Origin: Paraburkholderia susongensis
GTDB taxonomy: Bacteria; Pseudomonadota; Gammaproteobacteria; Burkholderiales; Burkholderiaceae
Assembly: GCF_900177725.1 (NCBI RefSeq)
Contig: NZ_FXAT01000006.1
Coordinates: forward strand, 62,001 to 126,000
Length of the DNA stretch: 64,000 nt
Direction of reading: 5' to 3'
The notes under the pieces are model-generated. The model saw only the letters and a list, made by a program, of their open reading frames with translations. It was not told the origin of the DNA and searched no databases. Positions 32,224 to 40,513 of the stretch are shown one piece after another (the stretch's first letter is position 1; each line of letters begins with the position of its first letter). Both the position numbers and the translations under genes were made by a program.

Positions 32224-33141
32224 ATGGAACTCAAGCAGATGCGTTATTTCCTCGCGCTCGCCGAGGAATTGAATTTCGGGCGCGCGGCCGAGCGGCTGCA
32301 TATCGCGCAGCCGCCGCTCACGCGTCACATCCGCGCGTTGGAAGAGGAGCTCGGCACGCAGCTTTTTATCCGCACCAGCAAGGGCGCGGAATTGACCGAA
32401 GCGGGGCGCGCACTACTCGAGGAAGTGCCGAACATTCTGGCGCTGTCGCGCCGCGCCGAAGAGCAGACGCAGTTGGCGGGGCAAGGCTATATGGGGCGGC
32501 TCGACGTCGGGATTTTCAGCTCGGGCATTCTGAACGTGATTCCGCGTCTGCTCGCCGACTTCCATACCGGGCGGCCGGCGGTGAAGATCGGCTTGCACAA
32601 TATGTCGAAGGCCGAGCAGATCGCGGCGCTGCGCGAGCGGCGCATCACGATCGGTTTCAATCGGCTGGTGCCGAACGAAGCTGATATCGCGGTCGACTGG
32701 GTGCAGCGCGAATCGTTTTTGATCGCGCTTTACGACGGGCATCCGCTGTGCGGGAAGAAGACCATCACGCTGCGCGATCTGGATAACGAGCGCATGATCC
32801 TGTACCCGAACGCGCCAGTGCACGGGCTCGCGCAGGAGGTCGCGGCGGCGTTTCGCGCGGAAGGCGTGCGTCTGCGCGTCGAGCAGGAGGTCGAGGACGT
32901 GGTCACGTGCATCGCGCTGGTGGCGAGCCGCTTCGGCGTGTGTGTGACGACGGAGTCGGCGGTCAACCTGCGCTTGCCCGGCGTCGTATATCGGCCGCTC
33001 AGGTCGGCGCAGTTGCGCGAGATCGAATTGAGTTGCCTGTATCGGCGTGACGATAGTTCTCCGATCCTACAGGCGTTTCTGAAGCTGATCCGGTCTTCAC
33101 GCGGGAAAGGAGGAAGGGCGCGGCAGGCGGCGGGCGGATAG
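32224..33141 (+). CDS. LysR family transcriptional regulator of the lower meta-cleavage operon
   Basis: A 305-aa LysR protein of the CatR/BenM-like subgroup. The helix-turn-helix is MELKQMRYFLALAEELNFGR followed by AAERLHIAQPPLTRHIRALE, and the effector domain starts at GYMGRLDVGIFSSGILNVIP. ATG 32224 gives the canonical opening; the long upstream frame from 31714 is antisense to the hydratase and tautomerase. Because of the divergent arrangement and the T-N11-A box it is the likely regulator of the tautomerase-to-aldolase operon, perhaps responding to a muconate-like intermediate. Confidence 0.93.
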   Translation: MELKQMRYFLALAEELNFGRAAERLHIAQPPLTRHIRALEEELGTQLFIRTSKGAELTEAGRALLEEVPNILALSRRAEEQTQLAGQGYMGRLDVGIFSSGILNVIPRLLADFHTGRPAVKIGLHNMSKAEQIAALRERRITIGFNRLVPNEADIAVDWVQRESFLIALYDGHPLCGKKTITLRDLDNERMILYPNAPVHGLAQEVAAAFRAEGVRLRVEQEVEDVVTCIALVASRFGVCVTTESAVNLRLPGVVYRPLRSAQLREIELSCLYRRDDSSPILQAFLKLIRSSRGKGGRARQAAGG

Positions 33142-33218
33142 CCCGCCGCTGTGCCGATCGTCGCGCGCGACGATCAGAGCCTCGATACCGCTGGTTTGCG
33201 CGCCACGCTCTGGCGCGC
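33129..33218. terminator. three hairpins between convergent LysR and opuCA-like genes
   Basis: GGCGGGC-ggata-GCCCGCC (33129-33147) overlaps the LysR stop. GATCGTCGCGCGCGACGATC (33156-33175) is a perfect 20-bp palindrome. GCGCGCCA-cgctc-TGGCGCGC (33198-33218) lies 20 bp from the end of the opposing gene. No clear T tract follows any of them, but the cluster is where a bidirectional terminator is needed. Confidence 0.5.
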
Positions 33219-33238
33219 GTTAGCCGCCTCAGCCCAAC

Positions 33239-34408
33239 TCAGGCGTGAGCCGTTGCCGGCCGCACCGCCGCGCTCGGCGGCTGGCCGGTTTGTTGCCGCG
33301 AACGGCCCGAGCTCAGGTAGTCGGCGATCGAATCCTGCGTGATCTCGCCTACGTACGCACCCTCGGTGTCGAGCACCGGCATCCACGAGGCGCGGAACTG
33401 GTACATCTTCGAGAGCACGATGCGCAGGTTGTCGTCGACGGAAGCCGTTGCCGGGAACGGCGTGATGCGCTCGCCGCACACACCTTCCGCACCGCGCGCC
33501 GCGCGCCGCGCCACGAAGCCGAGCGGATGCTGTGCGTCGTCGAGCACAGTGAGGTAACGTGAGTCGCCTTCGTCCATCACGGTGAACGCCTGCGACAGCG
33601 GCGTATCCACGCGCGCCGTTTCCGGCTGCGTGGCCGCGTCGCCGGCCTTCACGAGCAGGAGCCGCTTGAGCGTGCTGTCCTGGCCCACGAACTGCGCGAC
33701 GAAGTCGTCATGCGGGCGCGCGAGCAACGTGTCGGGGTGATCGTATTGCACGAGCTTGCCGCGCCGGAACACGGCGATGCGGTCGCCGAGCTTGATCGCC
33801 TCATCGATGTCGTGGCTCACCATGATGACGGTCTTCTTCAGCTGCCGCTGCATCTGGAAGAACTCGTTCTGGATGCTCTCGCGATTGATCGGGTCAACCG
33901 CGCCGAACGGCTCGTCCATCAGCAGCACGGGCGGATCGGCGGCCAGCGCGCGAATCACGCCGATACGCTGCTGCTGCCCGCCCGAAAGCTCACGCGGGTA
34001 GCGCTTGAGATAGAGCTTCGGGTCGAGCGCGACCATCGACATCAGCTCGACGGCGCGCTCGGCGCAGCGCTTCTTGTCCCAGCCGAGCAGGCGCGGCACG
34101 ACCGTGATGTTCTCTTCGATCGTCATGTTCGGGAAGAGGCCGACCTGCTGGATCACATAGCCGATATGGCGGCGCAGATCCACTTCGTTCAGGCCCGTCG
34201 TGTCCTCGCCGTTGATGAGCACGCGGCCCGAAGTCGGCTCGATCAGACGATTGATCATCTTGAGCGTGGTGGTCTTGCCGCAGCCCGAGGGGCCGAGGAA
34301 CACGCAGATCTCGCCTTCGGCTACCGAAAGGCTCACCGAATCGACGGCCCGTACGGTCTGGCCGTCCTTCTGCGTGAAGGTCTTCGTCAGTTTGTCGAGT
34401 TCGATCAT
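33239..34408 (-). CDS. osmoprotectant (glycine betaine/choline-type) ABC transporter ATP-binding protein
   Basis: A 389-aa ATPase of the OpuCA/ProV/YehX type. Walker A is GPSGCGKTT, the signature ELSGGQQQRIGVIRAL, Walker B VLLMDEPFGAVDP and the switch His is in VMVSHDIDEAIKLGD. A C-terminal tandem CBS region (about 260-360) includes RYLTVLDDAQHPLGFV and SWMPVLDTEGAYVGEI. In OpuA-like systems such domains sense ionic strength. The start ATG 34408 overlaps the upstream permease stop (ATGA); a longer in-frame extension is rejected. It is last in a four-gene minus-strand operon. Confidence 0.94.
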   Translation of the reverse strand: MIELDKLTKTFTQKDGQTVRAVDSVSLSVAEGEICVFLGPSGCGKTTTLKMINRLIEPTSGRVLINGEDTTGLNEVDLRRHIGYVIQQVGLFPNMTIEENITVVPRLLGWDKKRCAERAVELMSMVALDPKLYLKRYPRELSGGQQQRIGVIRALAADPPVLLMDEPFGAVDPINRESIQNEFFQMQRQLKKTVIMVSHDIDEAIKLGDRIAVFRRGKLVQYDHPDTLLARPHDDFVAQFVGQDSTLKRLLLVKAGDAATQPETARVDTPLSQAFTVMDEGDSRYLTVLDDAQHPLGFVARRAARGAEGVCGERITPFPATASVDDNLRIVLSKMYQFRASWMPVLDTEGAYVGEITQDSIADYLSSGRSRQQTGQPPSAAVRPATAHA

Positions 34409-35058
34409 GTCTTCTGCACTCCTTTCGGTGTCAATGCGCGCTGCAGCATCTGCAACAAGAGGTCGGCGACGATCGCGAGCACGCTCACGAGCACGGCGCC
34501 GACGAGCAGTTTCATCATGCTGCTCTGGCCGATGGCGCGAATGATCAGCGTGCCGAGGCCGCCCGCGCCGATCACGGCGGCAATCGTCATCACGCCGATG
34601 TTCATCACGACCGCGGTGCGCACGCCTGCGAGAATCACGGGCACGGCAAGCGGCAGGTCGACGAGGCGCAGGCGCTGCCACGAGGTCATGCCGAGGCCGG
34701 TGCCTGCTTCCCTGATGCCGGGGTCGACGTTGCGCAGCGCGAGGTAGGTGTTGCGCATGATGGGCAGCAGCGAGTAGAGGAACACGGCCGTAATGGCGGG
34801 CACCGCGCCAATGCCCTGGCCGAAGCGCGAGAACACCGGAATCATCAGGCCGAACAGCGCAATGGAAGGCAGCGTGAGGATCACGGTCGCAAGGCCGAGC
34901 AGCGGAGCCGCGAGCCAGTCGCGGCGGCTGATGAGCACACCGAGCGGCACGCCCGCCACGATCGCGCAGCCCACCGCAATGCCCACGAGGTAAATGTGCT
35001 GCAGCGTGAGCTGCAGCAGGTCGGGCCAGCTCGAAGCGAGATAGTCGAATACGTTCAT
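34405..35058 (-). CDS. osmoprotectant ABC transporter permease
   Basis: A 217-aa permease of the OpuCB/OpuCD/YehW type with about five or six membrane segments. It carries the domain blocks LQHIYLVGIAVGCAIVAGVPLGVL, LPSIALFGLMIPVF, the docking loop GIREAGTGLGMTSWQRLRLVDLPLA and VIGAGGLGTLI. It overlaps the ATPase start by four bases and lies 10 bp after the binding protein gene. A second permease gene is at 36001, so the channel is probably a heterodimer. Confidence 0.93.
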   Translation of the reverse strand: MNVFDYLASSWPDLLQLTLQHIYLVGIAVGCAIVAGVPLGVLISRRDWLAAPLLGLATVILTLPSIALFGLMIPVFSRFGQGIGAVPAITAVFLYSLLPIMRNTYLALRNVDPGIREAGTGLGMTSWQRLRLVDLPLAVPVILAGVRTAVVMNIGVMTIAAVIGAGGLGTLIIRAIGQSSMMKLLVGAVLVSVLAIVADLLLQMLQRALTPKGVQKT

Positions 35059-35068
35059 GCGGCCTCCG

Positions 35069-36004
35069 TCAAGGCAGGTGATGCGTGCGCAGGAACTCGG
35101 CCGCGACTTCCTGGGCGGACTTGCCGTCCAGGTCGACGGCCTTGTTCATGTCCTGCATCACATCGTTGTTGAGGGCGGCGGAAAGCGCGTTGAGCTGCGC
35201 GGCGAGCTTGGGGTTGTGCTCGAGCGCTTCCTTGCGCACGACCGGCGTGGCGTTGTACGGCGGGAAGAAGTGCTTGTCGTCTTCGAGCGGCACGACGCCG
35301 AAGCCCTTCACGCGGCCGTCGGTGGTGTAGACGAGGCCGATGGTGAGCTGGTTGTTGTGCAGCGCCGTGTAGACGAGGCCGGGGTCCATCTGTTTCATCT
35401 GCGAACGGCGGAAGTTCATGCCGTAAGTGGCGAGCAGTGGCTTGAGGCCGTCCGGGCGATTCGCGAATTCGGCGTCCATGCCGAACACGTAGTGCTTCGC
35501 GTTGGGATCGGTCTTCATCTTCTCCGCCAGTTGCGAGATCGTGGTGATACCCGTCTCCTGCGCGAATTTACTTGGCAGACCTAACGCGTAGGTGTCGTTG
35601 AGCGGCGAGGCGTTGAGCCAGACGAGGCCGCGCGGGGCGTCGAGTTCTTTGACGCGCTCGTACATCGCTTCGGGCGACAGCTTCTCCGTGAGCTTGTCGT
35701 AGACGAGCGCCGCGGTGCCCGTGTAATCCCACACGAGGTCGAACTGGCCGTTTTCGAGAGCGCTGCGCATGAGTGTGCTGCCGAGGCCCGAACGCACTTC
35801 CACGTCATAGCCAAGCGCGCGCAGGTACTGCGCCGTGACTTCGGCGAGCACGTATTGCTCGGTGAAGTTCTTCGCGCCCAGCACGAGCTTTTGCTGTGCA
35901 AACGCGGGCGTGCTGGCGGCGACGAGCGCCGTGCCGACGATGCAGGCCTGAACGAAACGCCGCGCCACGCCGCGCAGCCGTTTGAATGGCGAAGTGAGCA
36001 TCAT
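35069..36004 (-). CDS. osmoprotectant ABC transporter substrate-binding protein (OsmF/OpuCC type)
   Basis: A 311-aa periplasmic binding protein. The signal peptide runs MMLTSPFKRLRGVARRFVQA... to PAFA, followed by QQKLVLGAKNFTEQYVLAEV. GAKNFTEQ and the DLVWDYTGTA and LVYTTDGR blocks are hallmarks of the OpuAC/OsmF group that bind quaternary ammonium compounds. It starts with ATGATG overlapping the upstream permease stop. A much longer frame to 36661 is antisense-like extension over that permease and is not used. Confidence 0.93.
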   Translation of the reverse strand: MMLTSPFKRLRGVARRFVQACIVGTALVAASTPAFAQQKLVLGAKNFTEQYVLAEVTAQYLRALGYDVEVRSGLGSTLMRSALENGQFDLVWDYTGTAALVYDKLTEKLSPEAMYERVKELDAPRGLVWLNASPLNDTYALGLPSKFAQETGITTISQLAEKMKTDPNAKHYVFGMDAEFANRPDGLKPLLATYGMNFRRSQMKQMDPGLVYTALHNNQLTIGLVYTTDGRVKGFGVVPLEDDKHFFPPYNATPVVRKEALEHNPKLAAQLNALSAALNNDVMQDMNKAVDLDGKSAQEVAAEFLRTHHLP

Positions 36005-36717
36005 GCGAGTCCCCCGTGACGCGAGAGCCACTGGCGGCTGCCGGTGGCGACCACGCCGTCCAGCACCAGCGCGAGGACGGCGGTGAACGCCGCGCCCAGC
36101 AGAAGCAGGGGCTGATCGTTCAGATAGATGCCGGGGAAGATCAGCGAGCCGAGACTGTCCGCGCCGATCAGATAGGCGAGCGGCGCAGTGCCCACGTTGA
36201 TCGCAAGTGCGGTGCGCACGCCGCCCACGATGATGGGTACCGCGTTGGGCAACTCCACGCGCGTGAGCGACTGCCAGTTCGTCATGCCGATGCCGCGCGC
36301 CGCTTCGAGCAGCGAGGCGGGCACGCTTTTCACGCCTTCGTAGGTATTGCGCGTGATGGGCAGCAGCGATGCGAGAAACAGCGCGATGATGGCGGGAGTG
36401 TCGCCGATGCCGAACACGCCGAGCGCGATGGCGAGCACCGCGAGCGACGGAATCGTGTTGCCCACGTTGAAGATCTGCATGAAGCGTTCGGCCTGGCGCG
36501 TATAGCGCGGCCGGCTGAGCAGCACGCCCGCGGGCACGCCGACCACGATGGCGAGCACCATCGAATAGCCGACGAGTTGCAGGTGTCGCCCGGTGTAGTA
36601 CGCAAGATCGCCTGCGTGGCTGTTCCACGTATCGGCGCCGATGGCACGTGAGAGCCCCCACGCGAGAGCCACAAGGGCGATCAGGCTACCCACGAGAAGG
36701 GCAGAGCGTCGAGTCAT
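36001..36717 (-). CDS. osmoprotectant ABC transporter permease
   Basis: A 238-aa permease, the first gene of the osmoprotectant operon. It has an N-terminal membrane anchor (ALLVGSLIALVALAWGLSRA) and then the BPD_transp_1 core (LVGYSMVLAIVVGVPAGVLLSRP, GDTPAIIALFLASLLPI, docking loop LEAARGIGMTNWQSLTRVELP, LIGADSLGSLIF). It overlaps the binding protein start by four bases. The operon order permease - binding protein - permease - ATPase resembles yehY/osmF/yehW/yehX. Confidence 0.92.
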   Translation of the reverse strand: MTRRSALLVGSLIALVALAWGLSRAIGADTWNSHAGDLAYYTGRHLQLVGYSMVLAIVVGVPAGVLLSRPRYTRQAERFMQIFNVGNTIPSLAVLAIALGVFGIGDTPAIIALFLASLLPITRNTYEGVKSVPASLLEAARGIGMTNWQSLTRVELPNAVPIIVGGVRTALAINVGTAPLAYLIGADSLGSLIFPGIYLNDQPLLLLGAAFTAVLALVLDGVVATGSRQWLSRHGGLA

Positions 36718-37659
36718 GAAGGTACGCCTCCTTGTTTCGATGCTACGGGCGCAAGGCCGCGCAGCGGGGACGCCTGTGGTGTACTCAAGGCGCCGCGAAG
36801 GGAGTTCGTGATCCCGGCATGGCCGCGATTTGAACTAACGGAAAACACATTGCTGTCGCGCACGAGGAGTGCGTGGCAGTGGTCGCGTGTGGGCGTTCTT
36901 CTGGTTTTCATATTCAGCCCAACGGCACCGAGCAAATCGATGCGCGCTGGAGCAAGGAACCGTCTGACGACGGCATGGATGCGCAAGGGCTGAGCCGCTA
37001 CGCGCGGGCCGGAGGCCCGTTTGGATGGCGATTGCGATACGGCGGCCCTGTAAGGGCCAACCCTTGCATCTCAATGCGCACGAGAACGTCTTCGTTGTTA
37101 TTGAAACGAGATGAGTATAGAGCATCCAATTAGGTGCGTCTACCTTGGGGAACTATCGCGATTGGACTCATGACGATTCGAATTGCATTCGATCCGTCAT
37201 TTCTGGAAATTAATCAGGCATCCATATAAAAATTTATCGGTAGCATTTTCCATTTTGAAAAATCGCGAAAAAGTGCCATACAGGTATGTGTTTTCTATTG
37301 CGAGAGTGGGAGAAAGCCGCGTTCCAGACATTTCGCGCGCCGTTTTCGTCGACCAGCAGCGTCGGCTGAAAATCTACGACGCGAGGTTCTGGGTCGATCT
37401 TGTGTTTTTCATCGATTCTTGAGATGCCTGGTCATCCTAAATCTCACGGTTGGCCACTTCGACAATGTGAGCTCCGGGCACCGGCGCAAGATGCAGTCTC
37501 GACCCCGGCCGAATCAGCCCGCATGCCTCTTGAACCACGTTACCCGCTACATTTCCAAAAGAACCAAAATCCTCCTATAGTCAATCTTTAAGAATCGCAT
37601 CCGCAGTTTCGGAAAATTCCGGAAAATTTGCACCCGCAACAAAAATTGTGGAGTGAGCG
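36718..37659. other. 942-bp gap without a supportable gene
   Basis: Short open frames here show no family pattern, ribosome site or codon bias like that of the neighbours. The stretch about 37130-37300 is AT-rich against the GC-rich surroundings and may be old transferred or decayed DNA. Near the right edge two tandem decamers, GGAAAATTCC (37611-37620) and GGAAAATTTG (37621-37630), precede the P-type ATPase start and may be part of its promoter. Divergent promoters for the osmoprotectant operon and the ATPase must lie in this gap. Confidence 0.5.
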
Positions 37660-40395
37660 ATGAACGAGGCGGCAAAGGCAACGAATAAAGACGGGGCAGT
37701 GGCCTGGTATGCCGTGACAGGAGACGAGACGGCGAAACGGCTAGGCGTGGAGACTGCGTTGGGTCTCGACGCATCGGAAGTGGAGGAACGCCTTAAAAAA
37801 TACGGTCCAAACCGATTACCCGAATCGGGCAAACAAAGCCTGCTGAGGAAGTTTCTCGGCCAGTTCAACAATATTCTGGTTTACGTTCTGCTTGGCGCCG
37901 GCTTCGTCAAGCTGATGCTGGGGCTGTGGATCGACGCCTCGATCATTCTCGGAGTCGTCGTCATTAACGCGTTGCTCGGTTTCATCCAGGAGGGCAAGGC
38001 TGAAAAGGCGCTGGACTCGATCCGCAACATGCTTTCCGCGGAGGCGCGAACACTGCGCGCCGGAGAAACCCGCATGATCGCGTCGGAAGAACTGGTGCCC
38101 GGCGATATCGTGCTCCTCGAGTCAGGCGACAAGGTTCCTGCCGACCTTCGGCTCGTCGACGTCAAGAATCTGCGCATGGAAGAGGCCGCGCTCACGGGGG
38201 AGTCGGTTCCGAGCGATAAATCCGTCGCCCCCGTTGCCGCCAGTTCGACGGTGGGAGATCGCCACAGCATGGCCTACTCGGGCACGCTGGTCGTGTCCGG
38301 GCGCGGTACGGGGGTGGTCGTCGCGACGGGAAGCGAAACCGAACTCGGGCGTATCAATCAGATGCTGGCGGCAGTGAATGCGCTCGAAACACCGCTCCTG
38401 CTCCAGATCAAGAAATTCGGCTACGCCATTACAGCGGTCATTTTCGTGATCGGTGCGCTGGTGTTCGCCTATGGACGTTGGGTCGAAGGATTGCCGTTCG
38501 TCGAGATCTTTCAGGCGGTCGTCGGCATCGCGGTATCGCTCATTCCGGAAGGCTTGCCTGCGATCATCACGATTACGCTTGCCATCGGCGTGCAGCGCAT
38601 GGCGCAACGCAACGCCATCATCCGGCGGCTGCCGGCGGTGGAAACGCTGGGTTCCGTATCGCGGATCTGCTCGGACAAGACCGGCACGCTGACGCTGATG
38701 GAAATGATGGTCGTGTCGGCGGTCACCGCCGAGACCACCTATCAGGTTGAAGGCGATGGCTATGCCCCCGATGGGCGCGTTCTGCGGGACGGCGCACCAG
38801 CGAATCAAGACCCGGTCCTCGATCTGATGGGGCGCGTTTCGATACTCTGCAACGACGCGGAACTGCGCAAGGAGGAGGGCGTCTGGAAGGTGGAAGGCGA
38901 TCCGACCGAGGGAGCGCTATACCCGTTCGCGACCAAGATTGGCCTCGAACGGCAGGCACAGCAGACGGCTTATCGACGCGTCGACGCGATTCCCTTCGAG
39001 TCCGAGCACCGCTTCATGGCTACGCTGAACGAAGCGGCGGACGGCGGTCAGTTTCTCCTCGTCAAGGGCGCGCCCGAAGTCATCCTCGAACATTGCGACC
39101 GGCAGCAGACGAAGGACGGGCCGCAGCCGATCGATCTTGCCTATTTTCTGAAGGCCTCGGACGAGCTCGCGGCGCAAGGCGAGCGCGTGCTGGGGCTCGC
39201 GTGGCTCGATCATCCGGGGCTGGCCGATAGAAACCTGTCGCCTGCGGATCTGCCGAAGACGCTGGTATTACTGGGGCTGGTCGGCCTGCTCGATCCGCCG
39301 CGCAAGGAAGCGATCGAGGCGGTGAAGGAATGCCACGCTGGCGGCATCCGCGTCACGATGATTACGGGTGACCACAAGATCACGGCTGCCGCGATCGCGA
39401 AGATGCTCGGCATCGGCGACGGCAAGACGGCGCTGACCGGGGGCGAGATCGAGGAAATGAACAACGCTGCGCTGCAGGAGGCGGTCCAGAAGGTTGACGT
39501 GTTCGCGCGCGCCAGCCCCGAACACAAGCTCCGGCTCGTCAAGGCTATCCAGGCGAACAACCAGGTGGTGGCGATGACGGGCGATGGCGTGAACGATGCG
39601 CCGGCCCTCAAGAAAGCCGACATCGGTGTGGCGATGGGCATCAAGGGCACGGAAGTCACCAAGGAAGCCGCCGAGATGGTGCTCGCCGACGACAACTTCG
39701 CGTCGATCACCGCCGCTGTCCGCGAAGGGCGAACGGTCTACAACAACATCGAGAAAGCGATTCTCTTCATGCTGCCGACCAACGTCGCGCAGGCGGCCGT
39801 CATCATGGTGGCGATTCTGGCTGGCTTCACCATGCCGATCACGGCGCCTCAGGTGCTATGGGTCAACATGGTGACGTCAGTCGCACTGGGTCTTGTCATT
39901 TCCTTCGAGCCTCACGAACTGGACGTCATGCATCGCCCGCCGGCTGTCGCGGGCCGTCCCATTCTGACCGGGTTTGGGATCTGGCGGGTGATCTTCGTCG
40001 GCTTGAGTCTGCTGGCACTGACGCTGTGCGCGTTCTTCTGGATGAAGTCGTACGATGCGCCCGACGAACTCGCGCGCACGGTCGCGGTCAACACGCTGAC
40101 AATCGGCCAGATTTTCTATCTGCTCAATACCCGCTACCTGGTCGATTCGTCGCTGTCGATCACGGCACATCTCGGCAATCGTTATCTGCCGATGGGAATC
40201 GGTGCGGTCATCGTCCTTCAGCTCCTGTTCACCTATGCGTTACCGCTTCAGGATCTGTTCGGCACGATGGCGATTCCCGCTGGAATCTGGTTATGGCTGT
40301 TCCTCGGCGGTCTGGTGTTCTTCCTCGTTGTCGAGGCCGAGAAATGGGTGATTCGCAGATGGCGCGCCTCGAGACCGGCCCTGGCGAAAACGTGA
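37660..40395 (+). CDS. cation-translocating P-type ATPase (P2-type, altered ion site)
   Basis: A 911-aa P2-type ATPase. The actuator motif is LTGESVPSDK and the phosphorylation site CSDKTGTLT (Asp339). The nucleotide site includes LVKGAPEVIL, and the hinge blocks are MITGDHKITA and TGDGVNDAPAL. The N-terminal cation ATPase domain and four C-terminal membrane segments are present. M4 keeps IPEGLP (Glu297). However, M5 reads N708-V-A-Q711 where Ca2+ pumps have N-x-x-E, and M6 reads N736-x-x-T739-S740 where they have N-x-x-T-D. The transported ion may therefore be monovalent or another cation. It is followed by Na/Pi cotransporter and PPK2 genes. Confidence 0.93.
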   Translation: MNEAAKATNKDGAVAWYAVTGDETAKRLGVETALGLDASEVEERLKKYGPNRLPESGKQSLLRKFLGQFNNILVYVLLGAGFVKLMLGLWIDASIILGVVVINALLGFIQEGKAEKALDSIRNMLSAEARTLRAGETRMIASEELVPGDIVLLESGDKVPADLRLVDVKNLRMEEAALTGESVPSDKSVAPVAASSTVGDRHSMAYSGTLVVSGRGTGVVVATGSETELGRINQMLAAVNALETPLLLQIKKFGYAITAVIFVIGALVFAYGRWVEGLPFVEIFQAVVGIAVSLIPEGLPAIITITLAIGVQRMAQRNAIIRRLPAVETLGSVSRICSDKTGTLTLMEMMVVSAVTAETTYQVEGDGYAPDGRVLRDGAPANQDPVLDLMGRVSILCNDAELRKEEGVWKVEGDPTEGALYPFATKIGLERQAQQTAYRRVDAIPFESEHRFMATLNEAADGGQFLLVKGAPEVILEHCDRQQTKDGPQPIDLAYFLKASDELAAQGERVLGLAWLDHPGLADRNLSPADLPKTLVLLGLVGLLDPPRKEAIEAVKECHAGGIRVTMITGDHKITAAAIAKMLGIGDGKTALTGGEIEEMNNAALQEAVQKVDVFARASPEHKLRLVKAIQANNQVVAMTGDGVNDAPALKKADIGVAMGIKGTEVTKEAAEMVLADDNFASITAAVREGRTVYNNIEKAILFMLPTNVAQAAVIMVAILAGFTMPITAPQVLWVNMVTSVALGLVISFEPHELDVMHRPPAVAGRPILTGFGIWRVIFVGLSLLALTLCAFFWMKSYDAPDELARTVAVNTLTIGQIFYLLNTRYLVDSSLSITAHLGNRYLPMGIGAVIVLQLLFTYALPLQDLFGTMAIPAGIWLWLFLGGLVFFLVVEAEKWVIRRWRASRPALAKT

Positions 40396-40513
40396 TTGAC
40401 GCCGCGCGCGGCATCTGACCATCTGACGTCCGGGCTGGAGCGCCGGAAGGACGGGCACCGTCCGGCGATGCTTCCTTTCGGGAAACGTCCGACATGACAA
40501 AGGGCATAGCAAG

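Noticed and set aside
36808..36993. Small open frames on both strands upstream of the osmoprotectant operon
   Set aside because: No supported start, no conserved pattern, and they lie where the promoter should be.
37183..37422. Small open frame of 79 codons in the AT-rich gap before the P-type ATPase
   Set aside because: No ribosome site, no recognised family and an unusual composition; coding cannot be supported.
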